A DNA stretch of 64,000 nt from Bradyrhizobium sp. Ec3.3 (GCF_000472925.1 NZ_AXAS01000001.1:124001-188000); one strand, 5' to 3'. Numbered from the stretch's first letter, positions 42,348 to 52,016 are shown. Notes: generated by a model from the sequence alone, not told the origin. Made by a program: numbers and translations.

Positions 42348-42581
42348 ATGGCCAGACGACGCGCGACCGAGGCAGAGCCAGGCGACCTCCCCCGCTATTT
42401 CGTCTGGGTGCGTGGGCTCGAAGGGCCCGAGCCGCAGAAATGGATGGCGATGGATTTCGGCGTCGACGGCTGGAAGCGGGCGCAGGTGCTGGCCTATCTC
42501 GAGTTGCCGGAGGAGGAGCGACATCTGTCGCTGTCGGCGCTCGCGCGGCGCTATCCGCCGCCGCGACTGGAGGCGTCGTAA
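42348..42581 (+). CDS. Small conserved-looking hypothetical protein
   Basis: A 77-residue soluble protein, MARRRATEAEPGDLPRYFV at the start, then WVRGLEGPEPQKWMAMDFG and ELPEEERHLSLSALARRYPP. Codon use and composition resemble the chromosome, not the island. It is the first backbone gene after the right repeat and converges with the AraC gene. No family recognised. Confidence 0.6.
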   Translation: MARRRATEAEPGDLPRYFVWVRGLEGPEPQKWMAMDFGVDGWKRAQVLAYLELPEEERHLSLSALARRYPPPRLEAS

Positions 42582-42598
42582 CCCACCAGAGCGAGCGC

Positions 42599-43558
42599 TC
42601 ACCTCCCCCTCGCCGCCGTCGGCGTCAGGCCGAAGCGGCGGCGGAAGCAGCGGTTGAAATAGGAGAGATCGTTGAATCCGCAGGCGAAGGCGATGTCGCT
42701 GATGCGTCCCTCGCTGCGGGCCAGCAGATCCGCAGCCTTGCGCAGGCGCAGCTCGTTCAAGCGCGTGGTGAAGCTGGCGCCGGCCTCAAACAGCAGTTCG
42801 TTGACATAGCGCTCGGAAAGACCGGCGGCAGCCGCGAGCTTTTGCGCAGAAAAATCCGGCTCCTGGAAACGCGCTTGCAGGATCGCCAGCGCGGCCTGGA
42901 GCCGCACGGCACCCAGGCCCCGCCGGCTGGCGGCGGACGCGATGTCGGCGCGTGCGCCGAGCCCGAGCGCCGCGAGGTCGAGCAGATGCGCCGCAATCGC
43001 CATGCCGGCCTCGTCGACGGCGACCGGATGGCGCAGCAGAAGATCGCTGTAGTCCATCGCGAGCGACAGCGCCCCGCCGGGCGCAAGCTCCTGCCCGACC
43101 AATTCATCGACGTCGGCGACCATCGCGCGCAAGGTTGCGACCGGCAGATGCACGTTGGTGAAGCGCTTGTGGTTCGCGCCGTCAGCTGCGAAGAACGGCT
43201 CGTCGAGCTTGAGCAGCACCATCGATCCCGGCCGCAAGGTGATCTCGCGGCCACGGTGACGCACATAGGAAGCGCGATCACCGGTGTTGCGCACGAGACA
43301 GAAGCGGTCGTCGCCGGTCTCGATCACCTGCCGCTTCTCACGCCGCACCGTGACGAAGCTACCGTCGCAGCGTCCGAGCATGGTGGTGCCGATGTGGATC
43401 GAGTTCATGGCGGCGCGAAACGGCACGTCGAACGCGGGGTCGAGCTCACCGGTGTTGGAAAAATGTTCGAACAATTCCGCAAAGCGAATGAAGCGCTGCC
43501 GCTCAGACAGCCCCTGCGGCAGCATATCGGTCGATAACGCTTTCCGGATGACGGGCAT
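42599..43558 (-). CDS. AraC-family transcriptional regulator
   Basis: A 319-residue regulator with an N-terminal cupin-like domain of the AraC_binding_2 type (DRASYVRHRGREITLRPGSM) and two C-terminal helix-turn-helix motifs (LAAAAGLSERYVNELLFEAG and ISDIAFACGFNDLSYFNRCF). The ATG giving MPVIRKALST was chosen; a start 20 codons upstream is open but less like the family. No target gene is divergent within 300 bp. Confidence 0.85.
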   Translation of the reverse strand: MPVIRKALSTDMLPQGLSERQRFIRFAELFEHFSNTGELDPAFDVPFRAAMNSIHIGTTMLGRCDGSFVTVRREKRQVIETGDDRFCLVRNTGDRASYVRHRGREITLRPGSMVLLKLDEPFFAADGANHKRFTNVHLPVATLRAMVADVDELVGQELAPGGALSLAMDYSDLLLRHPVAVDEAGMAIAAHLLDLAALGLGARADIASAASRRGLGAVRLQAALAILQARFQEPDFSAQKLAAAAGLSERYVNELLFEAGASFTTRLNELRLRKAADLLARSEGRISDIAFACGFNDLSYFNRCFRRRFGLTPTAARGR

Positions 43559-43868
43559 CGGGGAAGGAATTTTTGGGGAAAGGACTTTGAAGAGAGACTT
43601 GTGAAGACTGACTGGCAAGAAACGGAGCGAACTTGCCGGGCGCGGACTGAACGCCCGGTGAACGCACCTCGTCAGGCTATCAGCACGATGACGTGATTTA
43701 AACAGCGCCGGTCAGTCCAAACCCGAAATCATTCGACGCCGGACAGTCCAAGACGGCGCGCGGGCGAGAGCCTTATTCAGGCCGCGGATGCGTCGGGCTC
43801 GTCTTCGCGCCGGCGCATCCCGGCATCCGGGCGGCCGCCGCCTGACGCCCGCTGGAGGAGACAACGAC

Positions 43869-44111
43869 ATGCGAACTTCTCTACCCCGCAGCCTCGCGCT
43901 CGGCGCGACGATCGCCGCAAGCCTCGGCATCGGCTACGCAATCGGCGCCCAGCCGCACATGGACGAGAGCGTCACGATCCTGCAACAGGCCCGCGCCGAG
44001 CTCGCCAAGGCCGAACCGAACAAGGGCGGCCACCGCGAGAAGGCGCTCGGCCTGATCGACCAGGCGATCGCCGAAGTGCGCGCCGGTATCGCTTTTGCCG
44101 CCACGCATTGA
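43869..44111 (+). CDS. Small secreted or anchored helical protein
   Basis: An 80-residue protein with a GGAGGAG ribosome-binding site. Residues 1-27 are a signal peptide or anchor (LGATIAASLGIGYAIGAQ), and the rest is a charged helical region (AELAKAEPNKGGHREKALG). It is followed 22 bp later by another small secreted protein. Function unknown. Confidence 0.65.
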   Translation: MRTSLPRSLALGATIAASLGIGYAIGAQPHMDESVTILQQARAELAKAEPNKGGHREKALGLIDQAIAEVRAGIAFAATH

Positions 44112-44133
44112 GCCGCCGGACGGAGAACAGTAC

Positions 44134-44460
44134 ATGATGCGACACATCCATGCCGCCGCCTTTGCGCTCGCCGCGATCACCGGCTCCGCCCAGGCCGCTC
44201 CTCTCGCGCCGGTCGGCACGCCCGCGACGAGCGACATCGTCGCGGTGGCCGGCGGCTGCGGCGCCGGCTGGCATCGCGGACCCTATGGCGGCTGCCTGAA
44301 GAACTACGCCAATCCCGCCGCCCACGCCTGCCCGCGCGGCTATCACATCGGCCCCAATGGCGGTTGCCGCGGGAACGGAAGGTCAGACGACTCCCCCTCT
44401 CTCCGCACGATCCGCGGGGAGAGGATCGCCGCGGCCGTCAAACGTCCGCGCGCGACTTGA
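44134..44460 (+). CDS. Secreted Gly/Cys-rich small protein
   Basis: A 108-residue protein with a signal peptide (residues 1-21, ending AQA). The mature part carries two similar motifs, CGAGWHRGPYGGC and CPRGYHIGPNGGC, each with paired cysteines. Such GCGxGxHRGPYGGC proteins are frequent in Bradyrhizobium-like genomes and have no assigned function. The basic C-terminal tail (ERIAAAVKRPRAT) is unusual and might be a readthrough of a frame change. Confidence 0.65.
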   Translation: MMRHIHAAAFALAAITGSAQAAPLAPVGTPATSDIVAVAGGCGAGWHRGPYGGCLKNYANPAAHACPRGYHIGPNGGCRGNGRSDDSPSLRTIRGERIAAAVKRPRAT

Positions 44461-44590
44461 TGCAGCTCGCTCCTGATCCGCAAACAACGCACTCCGCCAC
44501 TCCGCCCCATGATTATGGGTGTCGCAGGCGACGCGGCGCAGCTAAGCTCGGTTTTGCGCCGCGGGGGACACGCGGCCCAAGGTTTTTGCC

Positions 44591-45262
44591 ATGACGGAAC
44601 GGGACGGGGCTCCTGCTGCGATCACCATACTCCTCGTCGAGGATGATGCGCCGACCTGCTGGCGCTTGCAGGATGCGCTGGTCAAGGCGGAGTACGAGGT
44701 GCGCACGGCCGGCACGCTCGGTGAGGCGCGCCAAGCCCTCAATGCACGCGCGCCGCGGGTGCTCTTGACCGACCTCCGCCTGCCCGACGGCCATGGCATC
44801 GAGCTGATCCGCGAGACGCGGCGGCGCTTTCCCGACACCGAGATCATGGTGATCTCCGCACTCGGCGACGAGGAAAGCGTGATCTCGGCAATCACGGTCG
44901 GCGCCACCGGCTATCTCCTGAAGGACGCCTTCCCGACCGACATCGCGACCACCGTGCGCGAACTGGTCGCCGGGCATTCGCCGATTTCGGCCTCGATCGC
45001 GCGCTTCATCGTGCGGCGAACGCAAACCACCGCCGAGCCGCCGCCGGGGCCGGCGCTCAACACCGCAAGGCTCACGCCGCGCGAGATCGACATCCTCTGG
45101 GGCATCGCCAAAGGCTTCAGCTACGCCGAGATCGCGAGCCATCTCGGCCTGTCGCGCCAGACCGTGCCCGGCCACATCAAGAACATCTATCGCAAGCTCG
45201 AGGTGCATACCCGCAGCGAAGCTGTGTTCGAGGCGGTGCAGCAGGGCCTGATCAAGCTGTGA
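44591..45262 (+). CDS. NarL/FixJ-family response regulator
   Basis: A 223-residue regulator: acidic pair E17-D18-D19, phospho-acceptor D61 (LLTDLRLPDGHG), K near 117, and a C-terminal LuxR-type helix-turn-helix (LTPREIDILWGIAKGFSYAEIA). Its stop overlaps the start of the kinase gene by four bases. The pair is separate from the island two-component system. Confidence 0.88.
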   Translation: MTERDGAPAAITILLVEDDAPTCWRLQDALVKAEYEVRTAGTLGEARQALNARAPRVLLTDLRLPDGHGIELIRETRRRFPDTEIMVISALGDEESVISAITVGATGYLLKDAFPTDIATTVRELVAGHSPISASIARFIVRRTQTTAEPPPGPALNTARLTPREIDILWGIAKGFSYAEIASHLGLSRQTVPGHIKNIYRKLEVHTRSEAVFEAVQQGLIKL

Positions 45263-47193
45263 GCGAGGTCGCCGTAAAGCCGCTCGTGACCGCAAGGGCG
45301 CGGCTGCGGCTGGCGCGGCTGGTGCCTTATCTGCTGCTCCAGGTGCTGATCGTGATCGCCTGCATCCTGGTGCTGCGGCTGTTGCAGCCGAGCGACCCCG
45401 ACGATTTTGCGCTGAGCGAGTTCACGCAGCTGGAGGATGGCGTGACACGCCCGGTGACGCTGCCGCATTTCACCAACTCGCGCTATTCGCTCGCGGATCC
45501 GCCGCTCTACACGGGCAGCTTCACCTTCAGGACTGCTGACGCGGCGGCGTGGTCGGTGTTCCTGCCGCGCTTCAGCAACGCCGTGGAGGTCGCGGTCAAC
45601 GACGTGGTGATCCTCGATTCGAGGCGCGACGCCACCGCCAACCGGCCCGACCGCAACACGCCGGAGATCGCACCGATCCCGTCGGCGCTGTTGCGCGACG
45701 GCGCCAACACCTTCACGTTGCGGCTGTTCGTGTGGGGGCCGTTGAAGGGCTTTCTCGACACCGTCTATGTCGGACCGGATGAGAGCCTGCGCGGCGCCTA
45801 CGAGACGCGTATGCTGCTGTTCGTCACGCTGCCCGTGGTGTTCTCCGCCTGGCAATCGATCCTGGCGGTCATTCTCGCGATCATGTGGCTGATGCGGCGC
45901 CACGAGCCGGTCTATGGCGTGCTGGCAATCGCGATGGTGCTCGGCGTGATCCAGGCGTTCCTGCCGCCGCCGGTGCCGCCAGCCCACCCCTCGCGGCTCG
46001 CCGCGGTGCTGCTGGCCTCCGCCCCGATCGAGAGCGCCCTGATCGTGGTTTTCGCCGTGCTGTTCTTCGGCTGGCGCTGGCCGCGCTATGGCACGCTACT
46101 GTTCGCGCCCGGTCTCTCCGTGTTCGCGGTCGGGCTGGTCGCGGGCCAGCCGCTGCCGCGCATCCTTTTTCTGCTTCTCGGCATCCCGACGGTCGGCATC
46201 TGCCTGTTGCTGATGGCCGGCGTCACGGCAACGGCGGTGGTACGGCGCCAGGATGCGGCGAGCCTCACACTCGGCTGCGCGGTGACCATCGTGCTGGCCT
46301 GCTGGGGCCACGACATGCTCTCGGTGTTCGAGATCCTGCCCAATGAACGCACCTTTGTCTCGCGCCTGTCCTATTCGGCGATGCTGGTGGCGATCGGCGC
46401 CGGCCTGACCTGGCGGTTCGCCCGCGCGTTGAACCAGGTCGACAGTTTCGCCGGTCAGTTGATCGCACGCGTGCGCGAGGCCGAGGACCGATTGAAGGCA
46501 AGCTTTGCCCGCGAGGAGGAGCGTGCGCGGGCCGCAGCCCTCGCCAATGAGCGCACCCGGCTGATGCGCGACCTGCATGACGGCCTCGGCGGTCAGCTCG
46601 TCAGCATCGTCGCGCTCTCCGAACGCGGCGCGGACGGCAGGCCGATCGCTGACGCCGCGCGCGCCGCGCTGAAGGATCTGCGGCTCGTGATCGATTCCAT
46701 GGACGATATCGGCGGCGATCTGATGCTGGCGCTCGGCTCATGGCGCGAGCGCGCCGCGGCACAATTGCGCCCGCACGACATCGCGCTCGACTGGCACGTG
46801 ACGACGCCACAGGGCCTGCCGCTGCATCCGGAGCTGCGGCCATGGCACGTCATCCAGATCGTGCGCATCCTGGATGAGGCCGTGACCAACGCGGTCAAGC
46901 ACGCGAAGGCACGCAGGATCACGGTGACGATCGAGATGCTCGGCGGGGCGCCGCAAGATCAGCGCGGCGTGATCAGCATCGCGGACGACGGCCAGGGTTT
47001 TGCTCTTCCCATCGATGGTGCCGGCAATGGCGAGGCGACAGGGGCGAGCCAGACCGCGCGGGGCTTGCGCAACATGAAGAGCCGCGCCGGCCGTTGTGGT
47101 GCAACGCTCGAACTCGACTCCTCCCCTTCGGGCACATCCGTGCGGCTGCAACTGCCGCAGCGCTTTCCCGACAGCGATGCGGCCGAGGGCTGA
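45259..47193 (+). CDS. Sensor histidine kinase, NarX/DegS type
   Basis: A 644-residue kinase starting at GTG inside the regulator's stop. One N-terminal membrane segment, an extracytoplasmic beta-rich domain (residues about 50-180) and a block of seven hydrophobic segments (about 190-390) precede a HisKA_3 domain with H440 in MRDLHDGLGGQLVS and a HATPase domain with NAVKHAKAR and DDGQGF. The layout resembles 7TM-DISM receptors with an extracytoplasmic sugar-like binding domain. Partner is the upstream NarL regulator. Confidence 0.85.
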   Translation: MSEVAVKPLVTARARLRLARLVPYLLLQVLIVIACILVLRLLQPSDPDDFALSEFTQLEDGVTRPVTLPHFTNSRYSLADPPLYTGSFTFRTADAAAWSVFLPRFSNAVEVAVNDVVILDSRRDATANRPDRNTPEIAPIPSALLRDGANTFTLRLFVWGPLKGFLDTVYVGPDESLRGAYETRMLLFVTLPVVFSAWQSILAVILAIMWLMRRHEPVYGVLAIAMVLGVIQAFLPPPVPPAHPSRLAAVLLASAPIESALIVVFAVLFFGWRWPRYGTLLFAPGLSVFAVGLVAGQPLPRILFLLLGIPTVGICLLLMAGVTATAVVRRQDAASLTLGCAVTIVLACWGHDMLSVFEILPNERTFVSRLSYSAMLVAIGAGLTWRFARALNQVDSFAGQLIARVREAEDRLKASFAREEERARAAALANERTRLMRDLHDGLGGQLVSIVALSERGADGRPIADAARAALKDLRLVIDSMDDIGGDLMLALGSWRERAAAQLRPHDIALDWHVTTPQGLPLHPELRPWHVIQIVRILDEAVTNAVKHAKARRITVTIEMLGGAPQDQRGVISIADDGQGFALPIDGAGNGEATGASQTARGLRNMKSRAGRCGATLELDSSPSGTSVRLQLPQRFPDSDAAEG

Positions 47194-47315
47194 AAAAGCC
47201 CCCTCCCCGAACGTGTGGGCGACGCGCGGAGAGAGGGGGTGCGCTTGCAGGCATCCCTGCGCCCGAGATCTTCTTCCTCTCCCCGCAAACCGGCCGAGGT
47301 GGAGAAGGAGCTCGC

Positions 47316-47603
47316 TCAGCGCACGCCGACGCGGTTGACCGGGCCGCCGCGGTTCATCGGCGTGCCCGCTCGAACACCGACCCCGGGCGCACCGACGCCG
47401 GGGGTCGCTACCACAGTGGCAGCGACCGGCGCGGCCGGAGCCACCACCGCCGCGGTGGGCCGCACGACGCAGCCCTTGGGCACGCCGACCGTCTTGCAAT
47501 AGACCACTGCCTGCGCCGGACTTGTGCCCAGCGACAGCATCGCTGCACCCGCCAGCGCCGCAATCGCCAAGCCGATGCTCAGCGTTCCTGCTTTCCTTGC
47601 CAT
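47316..47603 (-). CDS. Secreted small hypothetical protein, Pro/Ala/Val-rich
   Basis: A 95-residue protein. The ATG giving MARKAGTLSIGL has AGGAG upstream. Residues 1-31 form a signal peptide ending AQA; the mature part begins VVYCKTVGVPKGCVVRP with two cysteines and then turns into a low-complexity Val/Ala/Pro/Gly tail. The VVYCKxxGVPxGCVVRP motif is typical of small exported proteins in this family of bacteria. Confidence 0.68.
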   Translation of the reverse strand: MARKAGTLSIGLAIAALAGAAMLSLGTSPAQAVVYCKTVGVPKGCVVRPTAAVVAPAAPVAATVVATPGVGAPGVGVRAGTPMNRGGPVNRVGVR

Positions 47604-47844
47604 CTCAGCTCTCCTGCTTGCCGTCCGGCCTGTCGATGCAACCATCGCTTCTCGCGGGCCGACGTAAGGGCTCAATGGCAAAAGATCGCGCGCCGATACA
47701 TGCCATGAAGATGGGGGGGGCGCGTGTGCGGTCGCAGAGACCGGACGTTTCGGCTGCCATGAACATGGCATGGACCCGCGGGCCCGCTCCGCAGATGGTC
47801 GCGCCGCCTGGTTTCAAGCCGGACAACGAAACCCGAAGAGGTGA

Positions 47845-48090
47845 ATGATGAAGATTTCAGTTATTGCCGCGCTCGTGCTTACGTCGACCGTCATGCTCGC
47901 ATCGACCGTCGCGCCCGTATCGGCGCAATCGGGCCCGACGCCGCAGGAGCAGATGGCCTGCCGCGGCGACGCCAGCAAGTTCTGCGCCGAACATATCGGC
48001 AAGCCGCCGCAGATGAACGCATGCCTGCGCGACAACAAGGCCAAGCTCTCGGACGCCTGCCGCAAGGTCGTAGAGTCGCACGGAGGCTGA
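47845..48090 (+). CDS. Cysteine-rich-repeat secreted protein
   Basis: An 81-residue protein with signal peptide (residues 1-28, ending SAQ) and four cysteines in the pattern CRGDASKFC ... CLRDNKAKLSDAC, which matches the single Cys-rich repeat family. GAAGAGGTGA precedes two consecutive ATGs; the first is taken. Function unknown, periplasmic. Confidence 0.72.
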   Translation: MMKISVIAALVLTSTVMLASTVAPVSAQSGPTPQEQMACRGDASKFCAEHIGKPPQMNACLRDNKAKLSDACRKVVESHGG

Positions 48091-48098
48091 TGCGCGCG

Positions 48099-48133
48099 CT
48101 AAAGCGCGATGAGATTAGGATGAACCGTCATCT
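48099..48133. repeat. Short palindromic element between convergent genes
   Basis: AAAGCGCGATGAGATTAGGA continues into TGAACCGTCATC; GATGA and TCATC are inverted. This resembles a short dispersed element common in related genomes and also lies between two convergent genes, where it may help end transcription. Confidence 0.35.
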
Positions 48134-48136
48134 GCT

Positions 48137-48808
48137 CTAATCGTCGTCATCAGCTCCGAATAATCTGAGCTGCGGAGAGCCGCGGCTCTGCGGGACGAAG
48201 CTGCGGCGCGGACTGGATCCGAATTCGCGGACATCGGCATCTTCGCGAGTATTGCGTGCGACGTCGTCCCAGTCGGTCCGATCGCGCGTCTCGCGAGGAT
48301 CGCGCATGTCGTAGCGGCGGCGCTCGGCCCAGCGCTGCCGCCGGTCGGCACGATGCCGCTCCGACGCCGCGCGCTTCACGTCGGCGTCCTTCGCTTTCGC
48401 ATAGGCATTATCCGGCGAGGCAGCCTGCTCGGTCGCGGCTTGCTGCTCCGCAGGCTTGGCAGGGTGCGCAGCTTGCGTGTTGGCCTGCTGGGACTCATGG
48501 CTGGCAGCCGGCTGTGCCGGCGGCGCGGAAGGTTCGGCATTGGCCGTGGCGGTCGGCGCCGCAGCCTGGACAGGCGGAGCGACCACGGCGCCGAAGACCT
48601 GCGATCCCGTGAGATATTGCACGCGCTCGGATGGCGCATGGGTTATTGCCGTCGAGTCTGCACGCCGCTCCTGCTTGCCCGTATCGGGGCCGTGCTTGAG
48701 CGCGATGGGGTTCATGATGTTGCCGGCAACGATGCCGCCACCAAGACCGATGGCGATGGCTGCGACGATGGTTCCCCCACCGACGAAATAGGCTGTCAAG
48801 GCGCGCAT
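48137..48808 (-). CDS. Membrane-anchored hypothetical protein
   Basis: A 223-residue protein with an N-terminal membrane helix (residues 6-32, FVGGGTIVAAIAIGLGGGIVAG), a long Ala/Pro/Gln-rich linker (about 70-135) and a highly charged C-terminal part rich in Arg and Asp (RRQRWAERRRYDMRD), ending GADDDD. Family not recognised. The charged end may bind envelope or nucleic acid. Confidence 0.65.
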   Translation of the reverse strand: MRALTAYFVGGGTIVAAIAIGLGGGIVAGNIMNPIALKHGPDTGKQERRADSTAITHAPSERVQYLTGSQVFGAVVAPPVQAAAPTATANAEPSAPPAQPAASHESQQANTQAAHPAKPAEQQAATEQAASPDNAYAKAKDADVKRAASERHRADRRQRWAERRRYDMRDPRETRDRTDWDDVARNTREDADVREFGSSPRRSFVPQSRGSPQLRLFGADDDD

Positions 48809-48927
48809 CGATCCACTCCCTCTTTCGAGCGAGCAACGCGTCGCGCAATTTGATGTTCCGGGAACGGAGCAACGTCAGGGAAAATGCTGCAGCTCCGCCG
48901 CCAAGCGCGCGGAACTTGCGAGCTACG

Positions 48928-49638
48928 TCAGATCTGCTGGGCGACCTTCTCGAGCCCGATGATGCGGGCGAGCTTGCGCACTTCCTCTTTCTGATCGTCG
49001 CGCAACTGGAACAGCAGGGGCATCGCGGCCGACTTCAGCTGCTGGACCTCATCGCAGTTCGGATCGATCGGCACGCCCTGCACCTGCGGATTGGAGAGCT
49101 TGTTCGCCTGGATCTTGCGCGCGACGTTGCGCAGCGCGGTCTCAACCGAGGGCCAGTAATATTCCTGCGACGACGACAGCTTCAGCCGCTCCTTGATGCC
49201 CGCGATCTGCACGTCGGAGAGCAGCGAATAGGATTTCTGCGGCTGCGGTTTTGCGACCACTTTCGGCTTGGCAGGCGCGTCGGTCGCTGCGGCCGGCGCC
49301 TCGGAAGCGTTCGCCCTGGGCGCCGGGGGGAAATCGGATGGCGTGGCGGCGGCGAAGGCCTGGCGCAGCGTCTCGGTAAGAACAGGCCTGTCCACCGGCT
49401 CGACGGCAGCGGAGGCTAGCGCGAGCGTCGGCACGTTCAGCCGGTCGGCCTTGCTGGCGCGGTTGGCGGCGACCGGCTTGGGGACGGCCTGCGAGACCAT
49501 GTCGCTGCTCGCGGCCGGCACGCTGTCACGGCCGAAAATGGCGGTGGCGGCGGCGCCAAGAACCAGGAAGCACGTCAGCACGACGATGGTGATGGCTTTC
49601 GACAAACGTCCCTCCGCGTCCGGCTCTCGATCGCTCAA
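48928..49638 (-). CDS. Membrane-anchored protein with helical C-terminal domain
   Basis: A 236-residue protein: one membrane segment (residues 14-35), an Ala/Pro-rich linker, then a conserved-looking C-terminal domain from about residue 135 (YSLLSDVQIAGIKERLKLSSSQEYYWPSVE is the region; key pieces LSDVQ and LKLSSSQ) that is reminiscent of Spy/LTXXQ-type helical folds. Probably anchored in the inner membrane and facing the periplasm. Confidence 0.62.
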   Translation of the reverse strand: MSDREPDAEGRLSKAITIVVLTCFLVLGAAATAIFGRDSVPAASSDMVSQAVPKPVAANRASKADRLNVPTLALASAAVEPVDRPVLTETLRQAFAAATPSDFPPAPRANASEAPAAATDAPAKPKVVAKPQPQKSYSLLSDVQIAGIKERLKLSSSQEYYWPSVETALRNVARKIQANKLSNPQVQGVPIDPNCDEVQQLKSAAMPLLFQLRDDQKEEVRKLARIIGLEKVAQQI

Positions 49639-49732
49639 TGCCCCGAAACTGGGCAGGAATTAAGGCCTAACCGTGCCACCACAGCGGAAAACGCTGGGCC
49701 GATGGCGACATGGCATTGGAAATTCAACGAAA

Positions 49733-49981
49733 TCAGGCGGCTAGCGCCAAGTCATAGGCGTCCTGGATATCGGCGACGATCTCGGAGGCCTCCCACACCG
49801 CACGCGGCTCGACCGCCTGCAGCGTCACGGTCCAGTTGCCGCCGCGACGGGTGCGGGGCACGCTGACGATGTCGAAGCGCACGTTGCGGCAGAGCGGGTG
49901 ACGGGCGAGTGCATGCGCAACGCGGACGCGGATTTCATCCAGCGAAGCCTGCGTCCTGGCGTTGAGAAAATCGTAGTCCAT
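49733..49981 (-). CDS. Small hypothetical protein
   Basis: An 82-residue soluble protein starting MDYDFLNARTQASLDEIRVR. It has an alpha-beta pattern (VRFDIVSVPRTRRGGNWTVTL) and no membrane segment. No family recognised. It stands alone between two unrelated genes. Confidence 0.6.
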   Translation of the reverse strand: MDYDFLNARTQASLDEIRVRVAHALARHPLCRNVRFDIVSVPRTRRGGNWTVTLQAVEPRAVWEASEIVADIQDAYDLALAA

Positions 49982-50106
49982 CGCCCGTCCCCTCTTCGTG
50001 CCGATTGGCGGCTGCGAGGAGATTCTGGGAGCGCGATGGTTAATGCTGCGTTAAATGGCGTTTGTTCAGCCCGCGGCATGTAGCGGCTGCCGATTTGCCG
50101 AGTCCC

Positions 50107-50892
50107 TCAGCGCTTCTCGATCACGAGGCTTTGCACCGCGCGGCCGAAATAGCCTTGCCGGTCGGCGAGCCGCGACATCGCGAGGCCCGTGCCGTCTGCG
50201 CCGATCCAGGATTCGCCGTCGAGCAGGATCCAGTCGCCGACCGGCTGCCGAGCAAAGCTCACGGTGAGGTCGGCGTTGATGTAGGTCCAGGCGCGAAAAT
50301 CGAGCGTCGAGGCCGTGCCGTTGGAGAAGTCGGCGGCGACGACCGCGCGCATGGCCTGCGAGACGGCTTGTCCCTCGATCAGTGGCTTATCGACGCGAAA
50401 CCAGATTGCGCCGGCGCCGGCCTGGCCGAAGCGGCCGCGCGCCGCACGCATCGAGACCGAACGCACGAACGGGCTGGTGGCAGCATGTCCGTCCTCGACC
50501 AGCGACTGCTCCGGCGCCGGGAGGGTCACCGGCAGCTCCTTGACGTCGTCGGGCAGCGTCAGCGCCTGCCGCTTGATCTTCAGCACGGTTGCCCCGACCA
50601 CGACCACGCCGTCCGCCAGGAGCTTGATTCCGCAGAGCTGGATCTTGCGGCCTTCGCGCAAGATTTCGGTCGCGATGGTGAGGGGCGCCACCGGAACCGG
50701 ACGCATCAGATCGATAGTGACGCGCGCGATGTCCATCGGCACGGAAGTCGCCATCCGCTCGGCCGCCCACACCACGAGCGAAGCCGGCGCCGAGCCGTGC
50801 TGCATGCGCGGATCCCATGGACCCGCAGCATCAGGGCTGGTGACGACGCTGTTGCCGTCGACGCGATAGATGGCGGTCATCGCGAGAGCCAT
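50107..50892 (-). CDS. Acyl-CoA thioesterase-like protein, double hotdog fold
   Basis: A 261-residue protein. The N-terminal half has GPWDPRMQHGSAPASLVVWAAE (key pieces MQHGSAPASL and ARVTIDLMRPVP), the hotdog helix and strand of TesB-like thioesterases. The C-terminal half has the second hotdog with GRAVQSLVIEK. The ATG overlaps the TAA of the preceding nitronate monooxygenase gene, which supports this start and translational coupling. A fused longer frame upstream belongs to another reading frame. Acts on an acyl-CoA of unknown chain length. Confidence 0.78.
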   Translation of the reverse strand: MALAMTAIYRVDGNSVVTSPDAAGPWDPRMQHGSAPASLVVWAAERMATSVPMDIARVTIDLMRPVPVAPLTIATEILREGRKIQLCGIKLLADGVVVVGATVLKIKRQALTLPDDVKELPVTLPAPEQSLVEDGHAATSPFVRSVSMRAARGRFGQAGAGAIWFRVDKPLIEGQAVSQAMRAVVAADFSNGTASTLDFRAWTYINADLTVSFARQPVGDWILLDGESWIGADGTGLAMSRLADRQGYFGRAVQSLVIEKR

Positions 50893-51860
50893 TACAACGG
50901 CGGATCGATCGCTTCTTCGTATTCCTTCTTGAAGCGCGCGATCAGCTCGGCGGCGGGCACAATTCCTTCGACGCTGCCGATGCCTTGGCCCGAGCCCCAG
51001 ATCTCCTTCCATGCCTTCGGCTTGGCGCGATCGCCGGAAGCATCGGTGCCGAAATTCATCTTGGAGGGATCGGACGTCGGCAGGTTCTCCGGATCCATGC
51101 CGGCAGCGAGGATCGACGGCTTCAGATAGTTGCCATGCACGCCGGTGAAGAGATTCGAATAGACGATGTCGTCGGCCGAGGAGCCCGCGATCATCTCCTT
51201 GTACTTCTCGACCGCGTTGGCTTCCTTGGTCGCAATGAAGGCCGAGCCGATATAGGCGAAGTCGGCGCCGAGGATGCGCGCAGCGCGGATCGCCTTGCCG
51301 TTGCCGATCGCGCCCGACAGCGCGATCGGGCCGTCGAACCATTTGCGCGTTTCGGCGACGAAAGCCAGCGGCGAGATCGTGCCGGCGTGGCCTCCGGCGC
51401 CGGCCGCGACCAGGATCAGACCGTCGGCGCCCTTCTCGATCGCCTTGCGAGCGAATTTCTGGTTGATCACGTCATGGAAGACGATGCCGCCCCAATTGTG
51501 CACGGCCTGATTGAGCTCCTCGCGCGCACCGAGCGAGGAGATGATCATCGGCACCTTGTACTTGGCGCAAAGCGCCATGTCATGATCGAGCCGGTTGTTC
51601 GACTTGTGCACGATCTGGTTTACCGCGAACGGCGCGGAAGGACGCTCGGGATGCGCGCGATCATAGGCCGCGAGCTCTTCGGTGATGCGCGCCAGCCATT
51701 CGTCGAGCAGCTCCGGCGGCCGCGCGTTCAGCGCCGGGAACGAGCCGACCACACCCGCCTTGCACTGCGCGATCACAAGATCGGGCACCGAGATGATGAA
51801 GAGCGGCGAGCCGATCACGGGGATCGACAGACGCCCCTTGAACAAGGCAGGCATGGACAT
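50892..51860 (-). CDS. Nitronate monooxygenase family flavoprotein
   Basis: A 322-residue FMN-dependent TIM-barrel enzyme. Landmarks are IPVIGSPLFIISVPDLV at the N-terminus, NQIVHKSN, the phosphate-binding GADGLILVAAGAGGHAG and GADFAYIGSAFIAT. The ATG with MSMPALFKGR was chosen. It oxidises nitronates or acts as an enoyl reductase-like enzyme. It is coupled to the thioesterase gene, suggesting an acyl-CoA related pathway. Confidence 0.83.
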   Translation of the reverse strand: MSMPALFKGRLSIPVIGSPLFIISVPDLVIAQCKAGVVGSFPALNARPPELLDEWLARITEELAAYDRAHPERPSAPFAVNQIVHKSNNRLDHDMALCAKYKVPMIISSLGAREELNQAVHNWGGIVFHDVINQKFARKAIEKGADGLILVAAGAGGHAGTISPLAFVAETRKWFDGPIALSGAIGNGKAIRAARILGADFAYIGSAFIATKEANAVEKYKEMIAGSSADDIVYSNLFTGVHGNYLKPSILAAGMDPENLPTSDPSKMNFGTDASGDRAKPKAWKEIWGSGQGIGSVEGIVPAAELIARFKKEYEEAIDPPL

Positions 51861-52016
51861 TGCGAAACGATCCTTTATTGGCGGACAAGTTGAAGGCTTG
51901 GCGCCATACCAACAAGGCAATCTTTCCACTGTCAAGTATTGCGTTTTAGCGCCGCCAGGCGGACGCCATTACCGCAATTCCAAGGCGCGGAATTCACCAC
52001 ACGGACGCGAAAGCTC

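Noticed and set aside
42122-43537. 471-codon + strand frame from the right repeat into the AraC gene
   Set aside because: Mostly antisense to AraC with Arg/Gln/Glu-biased composition; no domain recognised.
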